From CAYUYV01 sp964522525 (GTDB lineage Bacteria; Pseudomonadota; Alphaproteobacteria; JAJFIK01), in contig CAZFWG010000015.1 in NCBI GenBank assembly GCA_964522525.1, forward strand, positions 1-64,000: a DNA stretch of 64,000 bases. The letters run 5' to 3'. Under the pieces are notes generated by a model. The model had not been told where the DNA came from. It saw only the letters and a list, made by a program, of their open reading frames with translations, and ran no database searches. The position numbers and the translations under genes were made by a program. Shown one piece after another: positions 34,162 to 44,457 of the stretch. The stretch's first letter is position 1; every line of letters begins with the position of its first letter.

Positions 34162-37100
34162 ATGGCGACAGAGGACAGCGGTTTCAGCGAAATCCGGTCG
34201 GGCGTCACACAGGCAAGTGCCGACCAACCGCCGGGCAATGATCTTGCGTCCCGGACGGAAATGCTCTCGGCACAGCTTGCCAGCCAGCAGACTTCCCATG
34301 ATTTCGCGAAATTCGTCCGGATCCTCTATGAGCGCGCCGATGGCGATGACCTCGCGGCCTATGACACGGACACCTTGCTGGGCATCGCCCGCTCGATCTT
34401 CGATCTGATGGAGCGTCGCCGCCCGACGGAGCGCATCGTTCGCGTGTTCAATCCCGATCGGGCGCGCGATCATTTCAACGGGGTGTGCACCGTGATGCAG
34501 GTCATCACGGATGATATGCCCTTCATCATCGATTCCGTGCTCGGCGAATTGAGCGCCCTCGATCTGCCGATCCGGCGGATCCTCCATCCCATCTTGGAAA
34601 CGAGACGCACGACCGACGGCCAGCGTCTCCATGTCGAAGGCGCCGCCATGGTGCAGCCGGGCAGCCCCGCCGAGAGGCTCGCCCGGGATCAGGGCTTCAC
34701 GCGGGAATCCGTCCTCCATGTGGAGTTCGACCGCCAGGCCGATCCGCTGATGCACCGGCAGATCGAGCGGGAGATCAACGCGGTTTTGGGTGAGGTCTCC
34801 GTCGTCGTTCACGATTGGCGCCAGATGCTCGACGGTCTGGAACAGGCGATCCACGATCTGCGGACCCATGCGCCGTTCCAGTCCGGCCAATTGGAAAAGG
34901 GGGAGTTCGAGGAAACCCTCGGCTTTCTCAAATGGCTGCTCGACGAGAATTTCGCCTTTCTCGGCATGCGCGATTACGAAATCGTCGGCGATCTGGAAGA
35001 AGGGGAACTGGTGCCCCGCCAGGACACGGGCCTCGGCCTGTTGCGCGATCCCAATGCCCGGGTGCTGCGTCGGCGCGGCCAACTCGTGGTCATGACACCG
35101 GAAGTGCGGGACTTCCTGCGCCAGCCCGTGCCGATCATCGTCTCCAAGGCCAATGTGCGCTCCCGCGTCCACCGGCGCGTCTACATGGACTATATCGGCA
35201 TCAAACGCTATGGGCCGGGCGGTCAGGTGATCGGCGAACGGCGCCTCGTCGGTCTGTTCACCGCCGTGGCCTATAACCGCTCGACGCGTGAGATTCCGCT
35301 CCTGTCGCGCAAAGTGGCCCTGGTCCTTGAAAAGGCCCGGTTGCCCATGAACGCCCATGACGAGCGGGCCCTGATCAATATCCTTGAGACCTTCCCCCGG
35401 GACGAGCTGTTCCAGGCCTCGGTCGAGGAAATTCTCGACTCGGCAATCGGCGTCCTGCGCCTTCAAAAAAGGCCCCACACGAAGATTTTCGTGCGCCATG
35501 ACCGGTTCGACCGCTTCGTGGCCGCCCTCGTCTATGTGCTCCGCGACAAATATGACACGAACCTGCGTGTGCGGATCGGCGAACTCCTGGCCCGCCGCTT
35601 CGAGGGTCAGGTTCAGTCTTTCTATCCCTCCTTCGGTGACGGCCCCATGGCCCGGGTCTATTTCATCATTTCCCGGAATGTTGGGGAAATGCCGGATGTG
35701 GATTTGAAGGAAATCGAGGCTCGGATCGATGCCTTCACGCGGGACTGGGCTGAGGATCTGCGCGTTGCCTTGACCAAGGTGAACGGGCCCGTGCGTGGCC
35801 GCGAGCTGGGTGCACGCTATTCCAATGGTTTTTCCGCCGGGTACCGGGATCATTTCGGCTGCGCGGACGCGACGAATGACATCGACGTTATCGAGCGGCT
35901 GGGCGCCTATCCGGAAATCGGCCTGCGGACCTATCGCACCAAACTCGACTCCGATGCCGGTCTGCATCTGAAAATCTATCATTGGGATACGCCCATTCCG
36001 TTGAGCGATTGCATGCCCATTTTCGAGAATATGGGTTTGCGGGTCATCGAAGAAGTGCCGTATGCGGTCGAAGCGGCCCAGGACACGGGCCTGACCGAGG
36101 CCGGGGAGGACGCGGGCGGGCGCACGGTCTGGCTCCACGACTTCATCACGACCCACGCGTCCGAGGTGCCCATCGATCTTGAGGCCACGCGGGAAGTCTT
36201 TGAGGAAGCCTTCCGCGCGGTCTGGTTCGGCCATGCGGAGAATGACGGCTTCAATCGTCTTGTTGTCGAGCAGGCCATGCCCTGGCGCAGCGTCGTTGTC
36301 CTGCGCGCCCTGGCCCGGTTCCGCAAACAGACGGGTGTCGCGTTCAGCGAAAGCTATATCGTCACGGCCCTGAGTTCCCAGGGCGCGATTGCGCGCCTTC
36401 TTGTCGATCTCTTTTTGTGCCGCTTCGACCCGGATTTTGCCGGAACGCAGGAGGCGCGGGAAGGAAGACAGCTCGAGATCGAAGCGGCCATCGAAGAGGC
36501 GCTGGACAGCGTATCCTCCCTCGATGTCGACCGGATCATCCGATATTTCCTGAATCTGATCAAATCGGCGCTGCGCACGAATTTCTTCCAAACGGAGAAT
36601 GACCGTGCCAAGACCTATCTCTCGATCAAGTTTTCCAGCCGCGAGATCACGGATCTCCCGGAGCCGCGGCCCCGTTTCGAGATTTTTGTCTATTCTCCGC
36701 GCCTTGAAGGCGTCCATCTGCGTGGCGGGCCCGTGGCGCGGGGCGGTATCCGCTGGTCGGACCGGCCGGAAGATTTCCGGGCGGAAATTCTGGGACTGGT
36801 CAAGGCCCAGCAGGTCAAGAATGCGGTCATCGTCCCGGTGGGGGCGAAGGGCGGGTTCGTGCCCAAGAACCTGCCAGCCGCAGGCGCTTCCCGCGATGCG
36901 ATCATGGAAGAGGCGATCGCGTGCTATCGTCTGTTCATTTCAGGTCTCCTCGATCTCACGGACAATCTGGGCGATGCGGGGGTGATCCCGGCCCAGAGGG
37001 TCATCGCCTATGACGGCCACGATCCTTATCTGGTGGTGGCTGCCGACAAGGGCACGGCGACATTCTCCGACATTGCCAATGACATGGCGGAAGGGCTGGG

Positions 37101-39198
37101 CTTCTGGCTCGGCGATGCCTTCGCTTCCGGGGGACGGACCGGCTACGACCACAAGAAGATGGGCATCACCGCCAAGGGGGCCTGGGAAGCCGTCAAGCGC
37201 CATTTCCGTGAACTGGGAACGGATATTCAGTCAACGCCCTTTACTGTTGTCGGTATCGGCGACATGTCCGGCGATGTCTTCGGCAATGGCATGTTGCTGT
37301 CGCGTCAGATCCGGCTCGTCGCGGCGTTCGATCACCGGGACATCTTCATCGACCCCGATCCGGATCCGGAAACATCCTATGGGGAACGCAAGCGGCTTTT
37401 CGATCTGCCGCGTTCGAGTTGGGACGACTACGACAAGACCCTCATTTCAAAGGGTGGGGGTGTCTTCAGCCGGCAGCGGAAATCCGTGCCCATTTCACCG
37501 GAAATCCAGGCGGCGCTGGGCATCACGGAGCGGGCCTTGACGCCCACGGATCTTATCCGGGCGATCTTACAGGCTTCGGTCGACCTGCTCTGGTTCGGCG
37601 GGATCGGCACCTATGTAAAGGCGGAAGGCGAAGCAAATTTCGAAGTCAGCGACCGGACCAATGACGGCTTGCGGGTCGATGCCGCCACAGTGCGCGCCCG
37701 GGTCGTGGGCGAAGGCGCCAATCTCGGTTTCACTCAGAGGGGCCGCATCGAATACTGCCGTAAGGGCGGGCGGATCAACATGGATTCGGTGGATAATGCG
37801 GCCGGTGTTGATTGTTCTGACCACGAAGTGAATATCAAGGTTGCCCTGAACGCTGTGGTGGAGGCGGGAAATCTTGACCAGGAAAAGCGGAACCAGCTTC
37901 TCGAGGACATGACCGATGATGTGGCGCGTCTCGTCTTGCGCAACAACTATGACCAGACCCTGGCGCTGACCGTGGCCGAGGGCTGCAATCTGGAGGATTT
38001 CGATTCCCATGGACGCTTGATGCGGGTTCTCGAACAAGAGGCCGGTCTGGACCGGGAGGTTGAATTTCTTCCGCAGGAAGAGGCCGTGGATGAGATGAAG
38101 GAACAGGGCAAGGGGCTGACCCGTCCGGAGCTTGCCGTTCTCATGGCCTACACCAAGACCAATCTGTTCGACACGCTGCTGGCCAGTGATACACCGGATG
38201 ATCCGTTCCTGGAACGTGATCTGATCGGGTATTTCCCCAAGGTTCTGGGCGAACGCTTCGCGCCGGCCCTGTGCGGCCATCGGCTGCGCCGGGAAATCAT
38301 CGCGACCGTGCTGGCCAACGATATCGTCAATAAGGGCGGCCTTACACTGATCAACCGGGTCGAGGAGAGTATGGGGCTCGCCACGCCCGTGATTGCCAAG
38401 GCCTATGTCATCAGCCGGGAGGTCTTCGGTCTCGCGTCCCTCCAGGACCGGATCAACAGTCTGGATCTGCAGGTGCCGGCTCAAGTGCAGTTGCGCAGCC
38501 ACCGTCTGGTGATGAATTTTCTCCGGCGCCAGGTTCCCTGGTTCCTGCGTTATCGGCCCATGGAGCTACGGATCGGCGAGGCCGTGGAGGCCTATCGCGG
38601 TCCGATCCTCCGGCTGTCGAACAGCCTGGAGGCCATGTTGTCACCCTTCGAGATCGAGCAACTGGAATATCGTCTTGATGCGGATCGGCGTGACGGTGTG
38701 GAAGATACGCTCGGACGCTCCCTGGCGCTTCTCGAGCCGCTTTCCTCCGCGACGGACATCATCGATGTCGCCCGCTATTGGAATTGGACTCCGGAATCAA
38801 CGGCCGTGGCCTATTTCGCCATCGGCGCCGCGCTTGATCTCGACCGGTTGCGGTTTGCTGCAAAAAATCTGTCATCGGATGAGCATTGGGAGCGTTTGGC
38901 CACCAAGCGCGCCGTCGAGGACCTGTTCCGCCAGCAGCGCTTCCTGACGGAAGCTGCGATCGGCGAGGCCCTGGAGACAGGTCTGCGGGACGCCGATGGT
39001 CAAGCGGCGGTCGATATCTGGCTGCAGCGCAACGAGCGTGAGATCGGACGGATCAACGCCCTGATCAACGACATGGTTGCGGCGGGTCCGCTGACCGGGG
39101 CCAAGCTATCCCTCGCGGGCAGTCAGATCCGTGATTTGATGGCGGCCTTTTCAGGCAACCGGCGGGGCCTGGGCGAGACTGGCCTTCAAACCATTTAG
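34162..39198 (+). CDS. gdhZ: NAD-specific glutamate dehydrogenase, large type
   Basis: A 1678-residue enzyme of the 180-kDa class (GDH-180) found in proteobacteria. An N-terminal regulatory region of about 700 residues with ACT-like segments precedes the catalytic core. The core shows the conserved GGPVARGGIRWSDRPEDFR, VPVGAKGGFVPK (catalytic lysine region) and GVGDMSGDVFGN-like (here GIGDMSGDVFGNG) motifs, then a long helical C-terminal domain. It deaminates glutamate to 2-oxoglutarate with NAD for growth on amino acids. GGAAGGGG ahead of 34162 decides the start over an ATG at 34129. The symbol follows the Caulobacter enzyme. The stop overlaps that of the convergent hydrolase gene. Confidence 0.95.
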   Translation: MATEDSGFSEIRSGVTQASADQPPGNDLASRTEMLSAQLASQQTSHDFAKFVRILYERADGDDLAAYDTDTLLGIARSIFDLMERRRPTERIVRVFNPDRARDHFNGVCTVMQVITDDMPFIIDSVLGELSALDLPIRRILHPILETRRTTDGQRLHVEGAAMVQPGSPAERLARDQGFTRESVLHVEFDRQADPLMHRQIEREINAVLGEVSVVVHDWRQMLDGLEQAIHDLRTHAPFQSGQLEKGEFEETLGFLKWLLDENFAFLGMRDYEIVGDLEEGELVPRQDTGLGLLRDPNARVLRRRGQLVVMTPEVRDFLRQPVPIIVSKANVRSRVHRRVYMDYIGIKRYGPGGQVIGERRLVGLFTAVAYNRSTREIPLLSRKVALVLEKARLPMNAHDERALINILETFPRDELFQASVEEILDSAIGVLRLQKRPHTKIFVRHDRFDRFVAALVYVLRDKYDTNLRVRIGELLARRFEGQVQSFYPSFGDGPMARVYFIISRNVGEMPDVDLKEIEARIDAFTRDWAEDLRVALTKVNGPVRGRELGARYSNGFSAGYRDHFGCADATNDIDVIERLGAYPEIGLRTYRTKLDSDAGLHLKIYHWDTPIPLSDCMPIFENMGLRVIEEVPYAVEAAQDTGLTEAGEDAGGRTVWLHDFITTHASEVPIDLEATREVFEEAFRAVWFGHAENDGFNRLVVEQAMPWRSVVVLRALARFRKQTGVAFSESYIVTALSSQGAIARLLVDLFLCRFDPDFAGTQEAREGRQLEIEAAIEEALDSVSSLDVDRIIRYFLNLIKSALRTNFFQTENDRAKTYLSIKFSSREITDLPEPRPRFEIFVYSPRLEGVHLRGGPVARGGIRWSDRPEDFRAEILGLVKAQQVKNAVIVPVGAKGGFVPKNLPAAGASRDAIMEEAIACYRLFISGLLDLTDNLGDAGVIPAQRVIAYDGHDPYLVVAADKGTATFSDIANDMAEGLGFWLGDAFASGGRTGYDHKKMGITAKGAWEAVKRHFRELGTDIQSTPFTVVGIGDMSGDVFGNGMLLSRQIRLVAAFDHRDIFIDPDPDPETSYGERKRLFDLPRSSWDDYDKTLISKGGGVFSRQRKSVPISPEIQAALGITERALTPTDLIRAILQASVDLLWFGGIGTYVKAEGEANFEVSDRTNDGLRVDAATVRARVVGEGANLGFTQRGRIEYCRKGGRINMDSVDNAAGVDCSDHEVNIKVALNAVVEAGNLDQEKRNQLLEDMTDDVARLVLRNNYDQTLALTVAEGCNLEDFDSHGRLMRVLEQEAGLDREVEFLPQEEAVDEMKEQGKGLTRPELAVLMAYTKTNLFDTLLASDTPDDPFLERDLIGYFPKVLGERFAPALCGHRLRREIIATVLANDIVNKGGLTLINRVEESMGLATPVIAKAYVISREVFGLASLQDRINSLDLQVPAQVQLRSHRLVMNFLRRQVPWFLRYRPMELRIGEAVEAYRGPILRLSNSLEAMLSPFEIEQLEYRLDADRRDGVEDTLGRSLALLEPLSSATDIIDVARYWNWTPESTAVAYFAIGAALDLDRLRFAAKNLSSDEHWERLATKRAVEDLFRQQRFLTEAAIGEALETGLRDADGQAAVDIWLQRNEREIGRINALINDMVAAGPLTGAKLSLAGSQIRDLMAAFSGNRRGLGETGLQTI

Positions 39199-40100
39199 GC
39201 TGGTGCTTCCAGCTCGTCCAAGGGCCAGGGCAGGCCGGTCTTCAGTGCACGAAGAAAGAGCCGCGTTTCGTCGATCGCCTGGGCCGTGAGATCCGGCCGG
39301 TAGTCGAACTCAAAGCCGGGCTCGAACTTGGTTTGGTCGAAGGCGTGATCGCCGTCGGGAAAGAGCTCGGCCTTGATGATCATGCCGCTGGCTTCCAGCC
39401 ATTCCGCCGCCTGTTGGCAGGCCAGGGCCGAAACGACCCGATCTTTCTGGGGAATGAACATGAGGGTTGCCGGCTGGTGGGTCCAGCCTTCCGCCCCGGT
39501 CAGGCTAAACGCCCCGCAATAGGGATAAAACAGGATCGTGCCGATGACGCCGTCGCGGACCGTTGAGGACGCGGGAGGACGCAGACCCGTCGGTCCTTTC
39601 CGCTCCAGATCCATGGCCATCAAATCCATGATGGCCCAGGCGCCGTGCGATTGCCCAAATAATACGACGCGCGATGGATCCGCATCGGGAATGTTCTCGA
39701 TGAGATTGAGCGCGGCCACTACATCGCCGGCGCGTTCCCGGCCCCATAGTCGGCTGCCGGAACAAATCTCCCGCAAGGCGCGCTGGCGGCTGATGTTGCG
39801 GGCGGCAAAACCGTCAACGACGGCGCCGATGAAGCCTTCCTCCGCCGCGACTTGGGCCCACGATGTGTGGTGTTCCCGGACCCCGCCACAGCCCGAAAAG
39901 ATCGCCACGACAGGAAAAGGGCCAGTGCCTTCCGGCCGCATGACGCTGACATGGGGTTCGAGCGCCTCGACCCACGTCGTGACCGAACGCTTGGTGACGA
40001 TCCATCCTGTGGCATGGCCATGGAGGACAAGGGCGGTGCCCGTCACCATGAGGGCGATGACCGCCAGGCCCGCAATCATGAACCAGCGAAGGATGCGCAT
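39195..40100 (-). CDS. Dienelactone hydrolase-like alpha/beta hydrolase
   Basis: A 301-residue protein. Residues 8-28 are a strongly hydrophobic signal or anchor. The hydrolase fold shows FSGCGG, the nucleophile elbow GQSHGAW, an acidic loop and the late DGDHAFD with the His, all as in dienelactone-hydrolase-type enzymes. It lies 27 bases downstream of purH on the minus strand, so it may be transcribed with it. Its TAA and the TAG of the NAD-glutamate dehydrogenase gene share two bases of a 4-base overlap. The substrate is unknown. Confidence 0.85.
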   Translation of the reverse strand: MRILRWFMIAGLAVIALMVTGTALVLHGHATGWIVTKRSVTTWVEALEPHVSVMRPEGTGPFPVVAIFSGCGGVREHHTSWAQVAAEEGFIGAVVDGFAARNISRQRALREICSGSRLWGRERAGDVVAALNLIENIPDADPSRVVLFGQSHGAWAIMDLMAMDLERKGPTGLRPPASSTVRDGVIGTILFYPYCGAFSLTGAEGWTHQPATLMFIPQKDRVVSALACQQAAEWLEASGMIIKAELFPDGDHAFDQTKFEPGFEFDYRPDLTAQAIDETRLFLRALKTGLPWPLDELEAPA

Positions 40101-40127
40101 CCCCGTTTTCCCTCCCGTGCCGCGCGG

Positions 40128-41712
40128 TCAGTGGCGGAAATGGCGCAGGCCCGTGAAGACCATGGCCACGCCCGCCTCGTTTGCCGCCGCGATGACCTCA
40201 TCGTCCCGCATGGAGCCGCCCGGCTGAATGACCGCCGTCGCACCCGCCTCGACCGCGGCTAGCATACCATCGGGAAAGGGAAAAAACGCATCGGATGCCA
40301 CGACGGAGCCCTTGGTGAGCGGTGCCGGAAGACCGGCGGCCTCGGCCGCGTCCTGGGCCTTGCGCGCCGCGATCCGCGAGGAATCGAGCCGGCTCATCTG
40401 GCCGGCGCCGATGCCGACGGTCGCGCCCGCCTTGGCATAGACGATGGCGTTGGACTTGACGTGTTTGGCGACCCGGAAGGCGAACACCATGTCGATCGCC
40501 TCCTGGGCGCTGGGCGTGCGTTCTGTGACCACGTTCCAGTCCTGGGCCGTGACCCGGCCCGTATCGCGGGACTGGACCAGAAAGCCGCCCGCCAGGGTCT
40601 TGATCTGATGTCCGGCCGCAACGGGGTCGGGAAGTCCGCCCGTCAGAAGAACGCGCAGGTTCTTTTTGGCGCCCAGAACGGCGAGGGCTTCTTCATCCGC
40701 TTCCGGTGCAATGATCACTTCCGTGAAGATGCTGGAGATCGCCTCCGCCGTCTCCCGGTCAAGGCGCGTGTTGAGCGCAATGATGCCGCCGAAGGCGCTC
40801 ACCGGATCACACGCCAGGGCCCGTTCATAAGCGACGCGCGCGGAGGATGCCGTGGCGACGCCGCAAGGATTCGCGTGCTTGATGATGGCCACGGCCGGCC
40901 CCTCGGAGGGATCGAACTCCGCCACGAGTTCAAAGGCCGCATCCGTGTCGTTGAGATTGTTGTAGCTCAGCGCCTTGCCTTGGATCTGGCGTGCCGTGGC
41001 GATGCCCGGACGATGCTCCCCCGTCGTGTAGAACGCGGCCGTTTGATGGGGATTTTCGCCATAGCGCAGGGTCTGGGCCAGGCGTCCGGCCAGGGAGCGA
41101 TGGGCGGGGGCGGCTTCGCCGATCTGCCCGGCGAACCAGGTGCCAATGGCACTGTCATAGCTGGCCGTGCGGGCGAACGCCTTGGCCGCCAGGGCGCGGC
41201 GCAGATCCGCCGTCAGCCCCCCGTCCTTTTCAAGGGCGTCAAGGACACGGTCATAATCATCCGGATCCACCACGACCCCGACATGGGCATGGTTCTTGGC
41301 CGCCGAGCGGATCATGGCCGGGCCGCCGATGTCGATATTCTCGATCACGGTGTCGAAATCACCGCCACCCGCCACCGTTTCCTCGAACGGATAGAGGTTC
41401 ACGACCAGAAGATCGATGCCGCCGATCCCATGGGTTTCCATGGCCGTTTGGTGGTCGGGCTTGTCGCGCACCGCCAGCAGGCCCCCGTGGATCATCGGGT
41501 GCAGGGTCTTGACCCGGCCGTCCATAATTTACGGAAAACCCGTCACGTCCGACCCCACGCGCACCGCGAGCCCGGCCTAGGCCAGGGTCCGTGCCGACCC
41601 GCCGGTCGAGACCAACTCGACGCCGGCGGCGCTCAGTCTCTGGCAAAGCTCGACCAGGCCCGTCTTGTCCGACACGGACAAAAGAGCCCGTTTGATCCGT
41701 ATGGTGGACATT
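40128..41712 (-). pseudogene. purH: purH, AICAR transformylase/IMP cyclohydrolase with two in-frame stops
   Basis: Read from ATG 41712, the frame gives a normal PurH start (RALLSVSDKTGLVELC, VSTGGSART) and then meets TAG (41577-41579) and TAA (41529-41531), after which it continues without frame change as IMDGRVKTLHP. The full rest follows: LRYGENPHQ, IIKHANPCGVA and the transformylase end. In the family both stop positions are Glu (E. coli LLAEKGL and TGFPEMM). Between them, VREVS/VTEVS of the family is VRVGS here. Without the stops the protein would have about 527 residues, the normal length. As it stands, the IMP cyclohydrolase domain is broken; the transformylase half could only be made from an internal ATG (41525) that has no ribosome site. 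Sequencing error, recent decay or readthrough are all possible. Confidence 0.9.
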
Positions 41713-41789
41713 GCTGTCTCTCCTCGTCTCGCGTGATGGCACCGACTGGCCTTGGCGGCGGTTCATAGGCTGCGCTCAAGAAGCCCTTG

Positions 41790-43769
41790 TCAATGGACCC
41801 GTTCCGGCCGCCTCGCCGTGAGGGCGCGGTGCCGTTTTTTGGAGGACCGGACCGCCGAAAGGGGCGGCTCGGTCCTTTGGGGGCGGTGTGGGGGGTCGAC
41901 TGCCGGGCGTTGTATCTGCTTGGCGAGAAAGGAGGGCGCCAGCGCGTCATGGGGATGGATCACGTCCGGATCGGGCCGCGCCCAGACCGGGGTCGGGTCG
42001 TGGATCGGCGGCATCTCATCCTCCAAGTCCTCCGTTATCGGATGGACCAGCGGGTCGTCACCTTGGACCACCCATCGAATGACCGTGGTGTGTCCCTCGA
42101 CCCGGGCATGAACGACCATCTGGCGGGAAACGCGCAGCCGGTCCTGTTCATCGAAATAGGGGCTTTCCTCGAGCGCCAGGGCGCCACCCGCTGCCCTGAA
42201 GCGCCAGCCGCGACCGCTGGGCAGGGCCAAATGGATCGACTTGCCGTCCGCCGACAGATGGGGGTCCACGTCGGGATGGAGATGAAAGCGCACCGCAAAG
42301 GACAGGCCCTTTCGGCGAAAGCGTCGGGGCATGTCCTGAATGCGCGCGAGCATGTCTTCGCCCCGGAGATCGGTGCCCCCTTCGGAAACATAGATCCGTC
42401 GCCGGTGGATCAGACCGAAACGCCGCCCATAACCGTCATGGGAGGCTTCCAGCAGGGTGCCCGGCTCCCGATCGCTGCGCTCCGTCGGGACGTCGCTCGG
42501 CCCGATGATCACGCGGCCGTCGCCCCATTTTCCGCTCGCGTCGAGCGCCAGGAAGGAGCAGCTCGACGTATCGCCGACCGTCACCGTCGAATGGGCCGCC
42601 GTCGCCCGCAACACATGGCGCCATCCTGGCCCATGGCGGTCCGTGGCGCCGCAATTGACGATGATCCGTTCGGGGCCGGCGCTCATTTCAAAGGACAGAC
42701 ATCCGGCATGGGCCTCGACGGCGGGGTTGCCGATATTGGGCGTGCCGGTGTCCATGATCACGACCACATCGCCGCGCTTGATGCGCTGATAGCCGGATTG
42801 GACCGCCCGCCACAAGGGCTGGCCTTCGCCTTCGTTCATGGCCAGGGCCGCGTCCATTTCGCGGCGAACGAGCCGGTGGCCGCCATTGAAGGCCGCCGGG
42901 CATCCGTCGCCATGGCGGAAGAAGCGCACCATCGGCCCCATGCGGTCGAGCGCGCGCTGCAGGGCTTCCGGCCGGTCCGTGTGGAAATGATCAAGCGCGC
43001 GGGTCAGGGTCATGAGGTCCAGGAAAAGGCGCGCGAGCACGGCCGGATTGCGGCTGATATGGCCACCATCGGGCAGGATCTGTTGGTCCAGGGCATCAAG
43101 CGTGAGGGCGAGACCACTTTCCAGGCGCCGTCGGCCATGGGGCAGGCACAAACCGGTCAAAGCCAGACCCATGGCCCCGACGAGTTTCGGTTCACCGTCC
43201 GCTGCAAGGGATACCGCCTGGTGGAGATGGTGGGACTGGCGGGCGATCGACCGAAAAAACGCCGAACGCCAGATCAGGTCAGATCCTTTAAGAACCATGC
43301 GGTGATGGCACAGCCAGGACGACAGACGCCGGGCAATAACCTGGGGCGCCCAGGCGACCGGATCCCAGTCATTGCATTCATAAATCCAGGAACTGATCAG
43401 CCAGCGGGCATGTTCACCGGCCAGGTCCGGGCCCAGGGTGGAGAGATGGCGCATCCAGGTGAAACCGTTCAGGCATTCGCGCCAGCGGGCATTGCCCGGG
43501 GCGGCATGCCAGGGCGCCACTCCGGGTGGCACCCGAACAAGGCCGCCGCTGTCGAGGGCATAGGTGCCGCCATGGAGATCTTCGGCGGTGCGGGTGTCGA
43601 TGGGGCGGGGGTCGGACGGTGCGTAGAGCACTCGGTCGGGTATTGGACCGGTCCACCCGGTCACATCGCTCGTGGCCAGAAGGGTCCGTGCCCCCAAATG
43701 CGCACCGGCCCTTGTTGCTCTTGTTCCTGCAATGGTCGCCCAACCCTGCGCCCAGGCTGCAATCGTCAT
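41790..43769 (-). CDS. Heparinase II/III-like protein
   Basis: About 659 residues. An N-terminal all-helical (alpha/alpha toroid) half contains FTWMRHLSTLG and WICHHR-like helices (WLCHHRMVL). A beta-sandwich half includes the family's GDGCPAAFNGG, HAGCLSFEMS and AHSTVTVGDTSS segments. Heparinase II/III family lyases cleave acidic polysaccharides; the cellular job of the alphaproteobacterial members next to purH is not established. GGAGGAG precedes ATG 43769; the 65-residue in-frame extension upstream overlaps rpe and is rejected. The extreme C terminus is basic and low-complexity. It starts 22 bases after rpe and precedes purH, as in many alphaproteobacteria. Confidence 0.88.
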   Translation of the reverse strand: MTIAAWAQGWATIAGTRATRAGAHLGARTLLATSDVTGWTGPIPDRVLYAPSDPRPIDTRTAEDLHGGTYALDSGGLVRVPPGVAPWHAAPGNARWRECLNGFTWMRHLSTLGPDLAGEHARWLISSWIYECNDWDPVAWAPQVIARRLSSWLCHHRMVLKGSDLIWRSAFFRSIARQSHHLHQAVSLAADGEPKLVGAMGLALTGLCLPHGRRRLESGLALTLDALDQQILPDGGHISRNPAVLARLFLDLMTLTRALDHFHTDRPEALQRALDRMGPMVRFFRHGDGCPAAFNGGHRLVRREMDAALAMNEGEGQPLWRAVQSGYQRIKRGDVVVIMDTGTPNIGNPAVEAHAGCLSFEMSAGPERIIVNCGATDRHGPGWRHVLRATAAHSTVTVGDTSSCSFLALDASGKWGDGRVIIGPSDVPTERSDREPGTLLEASHDGYGRRFGLIHRRRIYVSEGGTDLRGEDMLARIQDMPRRFRRKGLSFAVRFHLHPDVDPHLSADGKSIHLALPSGRGWRFRAAGGALALEESPYFDEQDRLRVSRQMVVHARVEGHTTVIRWVVQGDDPLVHPITEDLEDEMPPIHDPTPVWARPDPDVIHPHDALAPSFLAKQIQRPAVDPPHRPQRTEPPLSAVRSSKKRHRALTARRPERVH

Positions 43770-43791
43770 CGGCTCCTCCGACGCCGCGGGA

Positions 43792-44457
43792 TCACGCCGT
43801 CCCGCGAAGCCGTTTGATGTTGTCCGCGTAAGCGCCGGCGCCGCCCTTGAAGGTGGCCGTGCCAGCGACCAGAACGCGGGCGCCCGCCTCGATGGCGCGC
43901 GGGGCCGTCTCGAAATTGATGCCGCCATCGACTTCCAGGGCGATCGGCCGACCGGTCTGGTCAATCCGTTCCCGCAAGGAGCGGATCTTGTCGAGTTGGC
44001 CGTCGATGAAGGCTTGGCCGCCGAAACCGGGATTGACGCTCATGACCAGGATCAGATCGAGATCGGGCAGCACATAGTCGATGGCCTCGATCGGCGTTGC
44101 CGGATTGAGGGCGACGCCCGCTTTCGCACCGGCCGCCTTGATACGTTGAATGGTGCGATGGAGATGGGCGCCCGCTTCCGGATGGACGGTGATGATGTTG
44201 GCGCCGGCTTCGATGAAGGCGTCGATATAGGGATCGACCGGCGCGATCATCAGATGGACGTCGAAGGGGACATCTGTGTGCGGACGCAACGCCTTCACCA
44301 CACCCGGTCCGATGGTGAGGTTGGGCACGAAATGACCGTCCATCACATCGATATGAATATAGTCCGCGCCCGCCTGCGCTACGGCCGTAACTTCTTCTCC
44401 GAGCCTTGCGAAGTCCGCAGAGAGAATCGAAGGGGCAATTTGTACATCACTAGACAT
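43792..44457 (-). CDS. rpe: Ribulose-phosphate 3-epimerase
   Basis: A 221-residue TIM-barrel enzyme interconverting ribulose 5-phosphate and xylulose 5-phosphate. Metal and catalytic residues are visible in APSILSADF, HIDVMDGHFVPN, FDVHLMI, MSVNPGFGGQ and EVDGGIN. Length and motifs are entirely standard. It lies between rsmB and the heparinase-like gene on the same strand. The 197-base spacer before it holds the probable promoter (a TATTAT at about 44479-44484 on the minus strand is a possible -10). Confidence 0.95.
   Translation of the reverse strand: MSSDVQIAPSILSADFARLGEEVTAVAQAGADYIHIDVMDGHFVPNLTIGPGVVKALRPHTDVPFDVHLMIAPVDPYIDAFIEAGANIITVHPEAGAHLHRTIQRIKAAGAKAGVALNPATPIEAIDYVLPDLDLILVMSVNPGFGGQAFIDGQLDKIRSLRERIDQTGRPIALEVDGGINFETAPRAIEAGARVLVAGTATFKGGAGAYADNIKRLRGTA

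Noticed and set aside
33958..36717. 919-residue open frame antisense to the NAD-glutamate dehydrogenase
   Set aside because: It mirrors a clearly conserved gene in a high-GC genome, where antisense frames stay open by codon bias. It has no ribosome site and no recognisable domain.
41523..41712. Changed genetic code (UAG/UAA read as Glu) to explain purH
   Set aside because: Many genes in the window end normally with TAG or TAA and no other conserved gene contains an internal stop, so reassignment is not supported.
43770..43964. 65-residue N-terminal extension of the heparinase-like protein
   Set aside because: It overlaps rpe on the same strand, is low-complexity, and a strong ribosome site supports ATG 43769.
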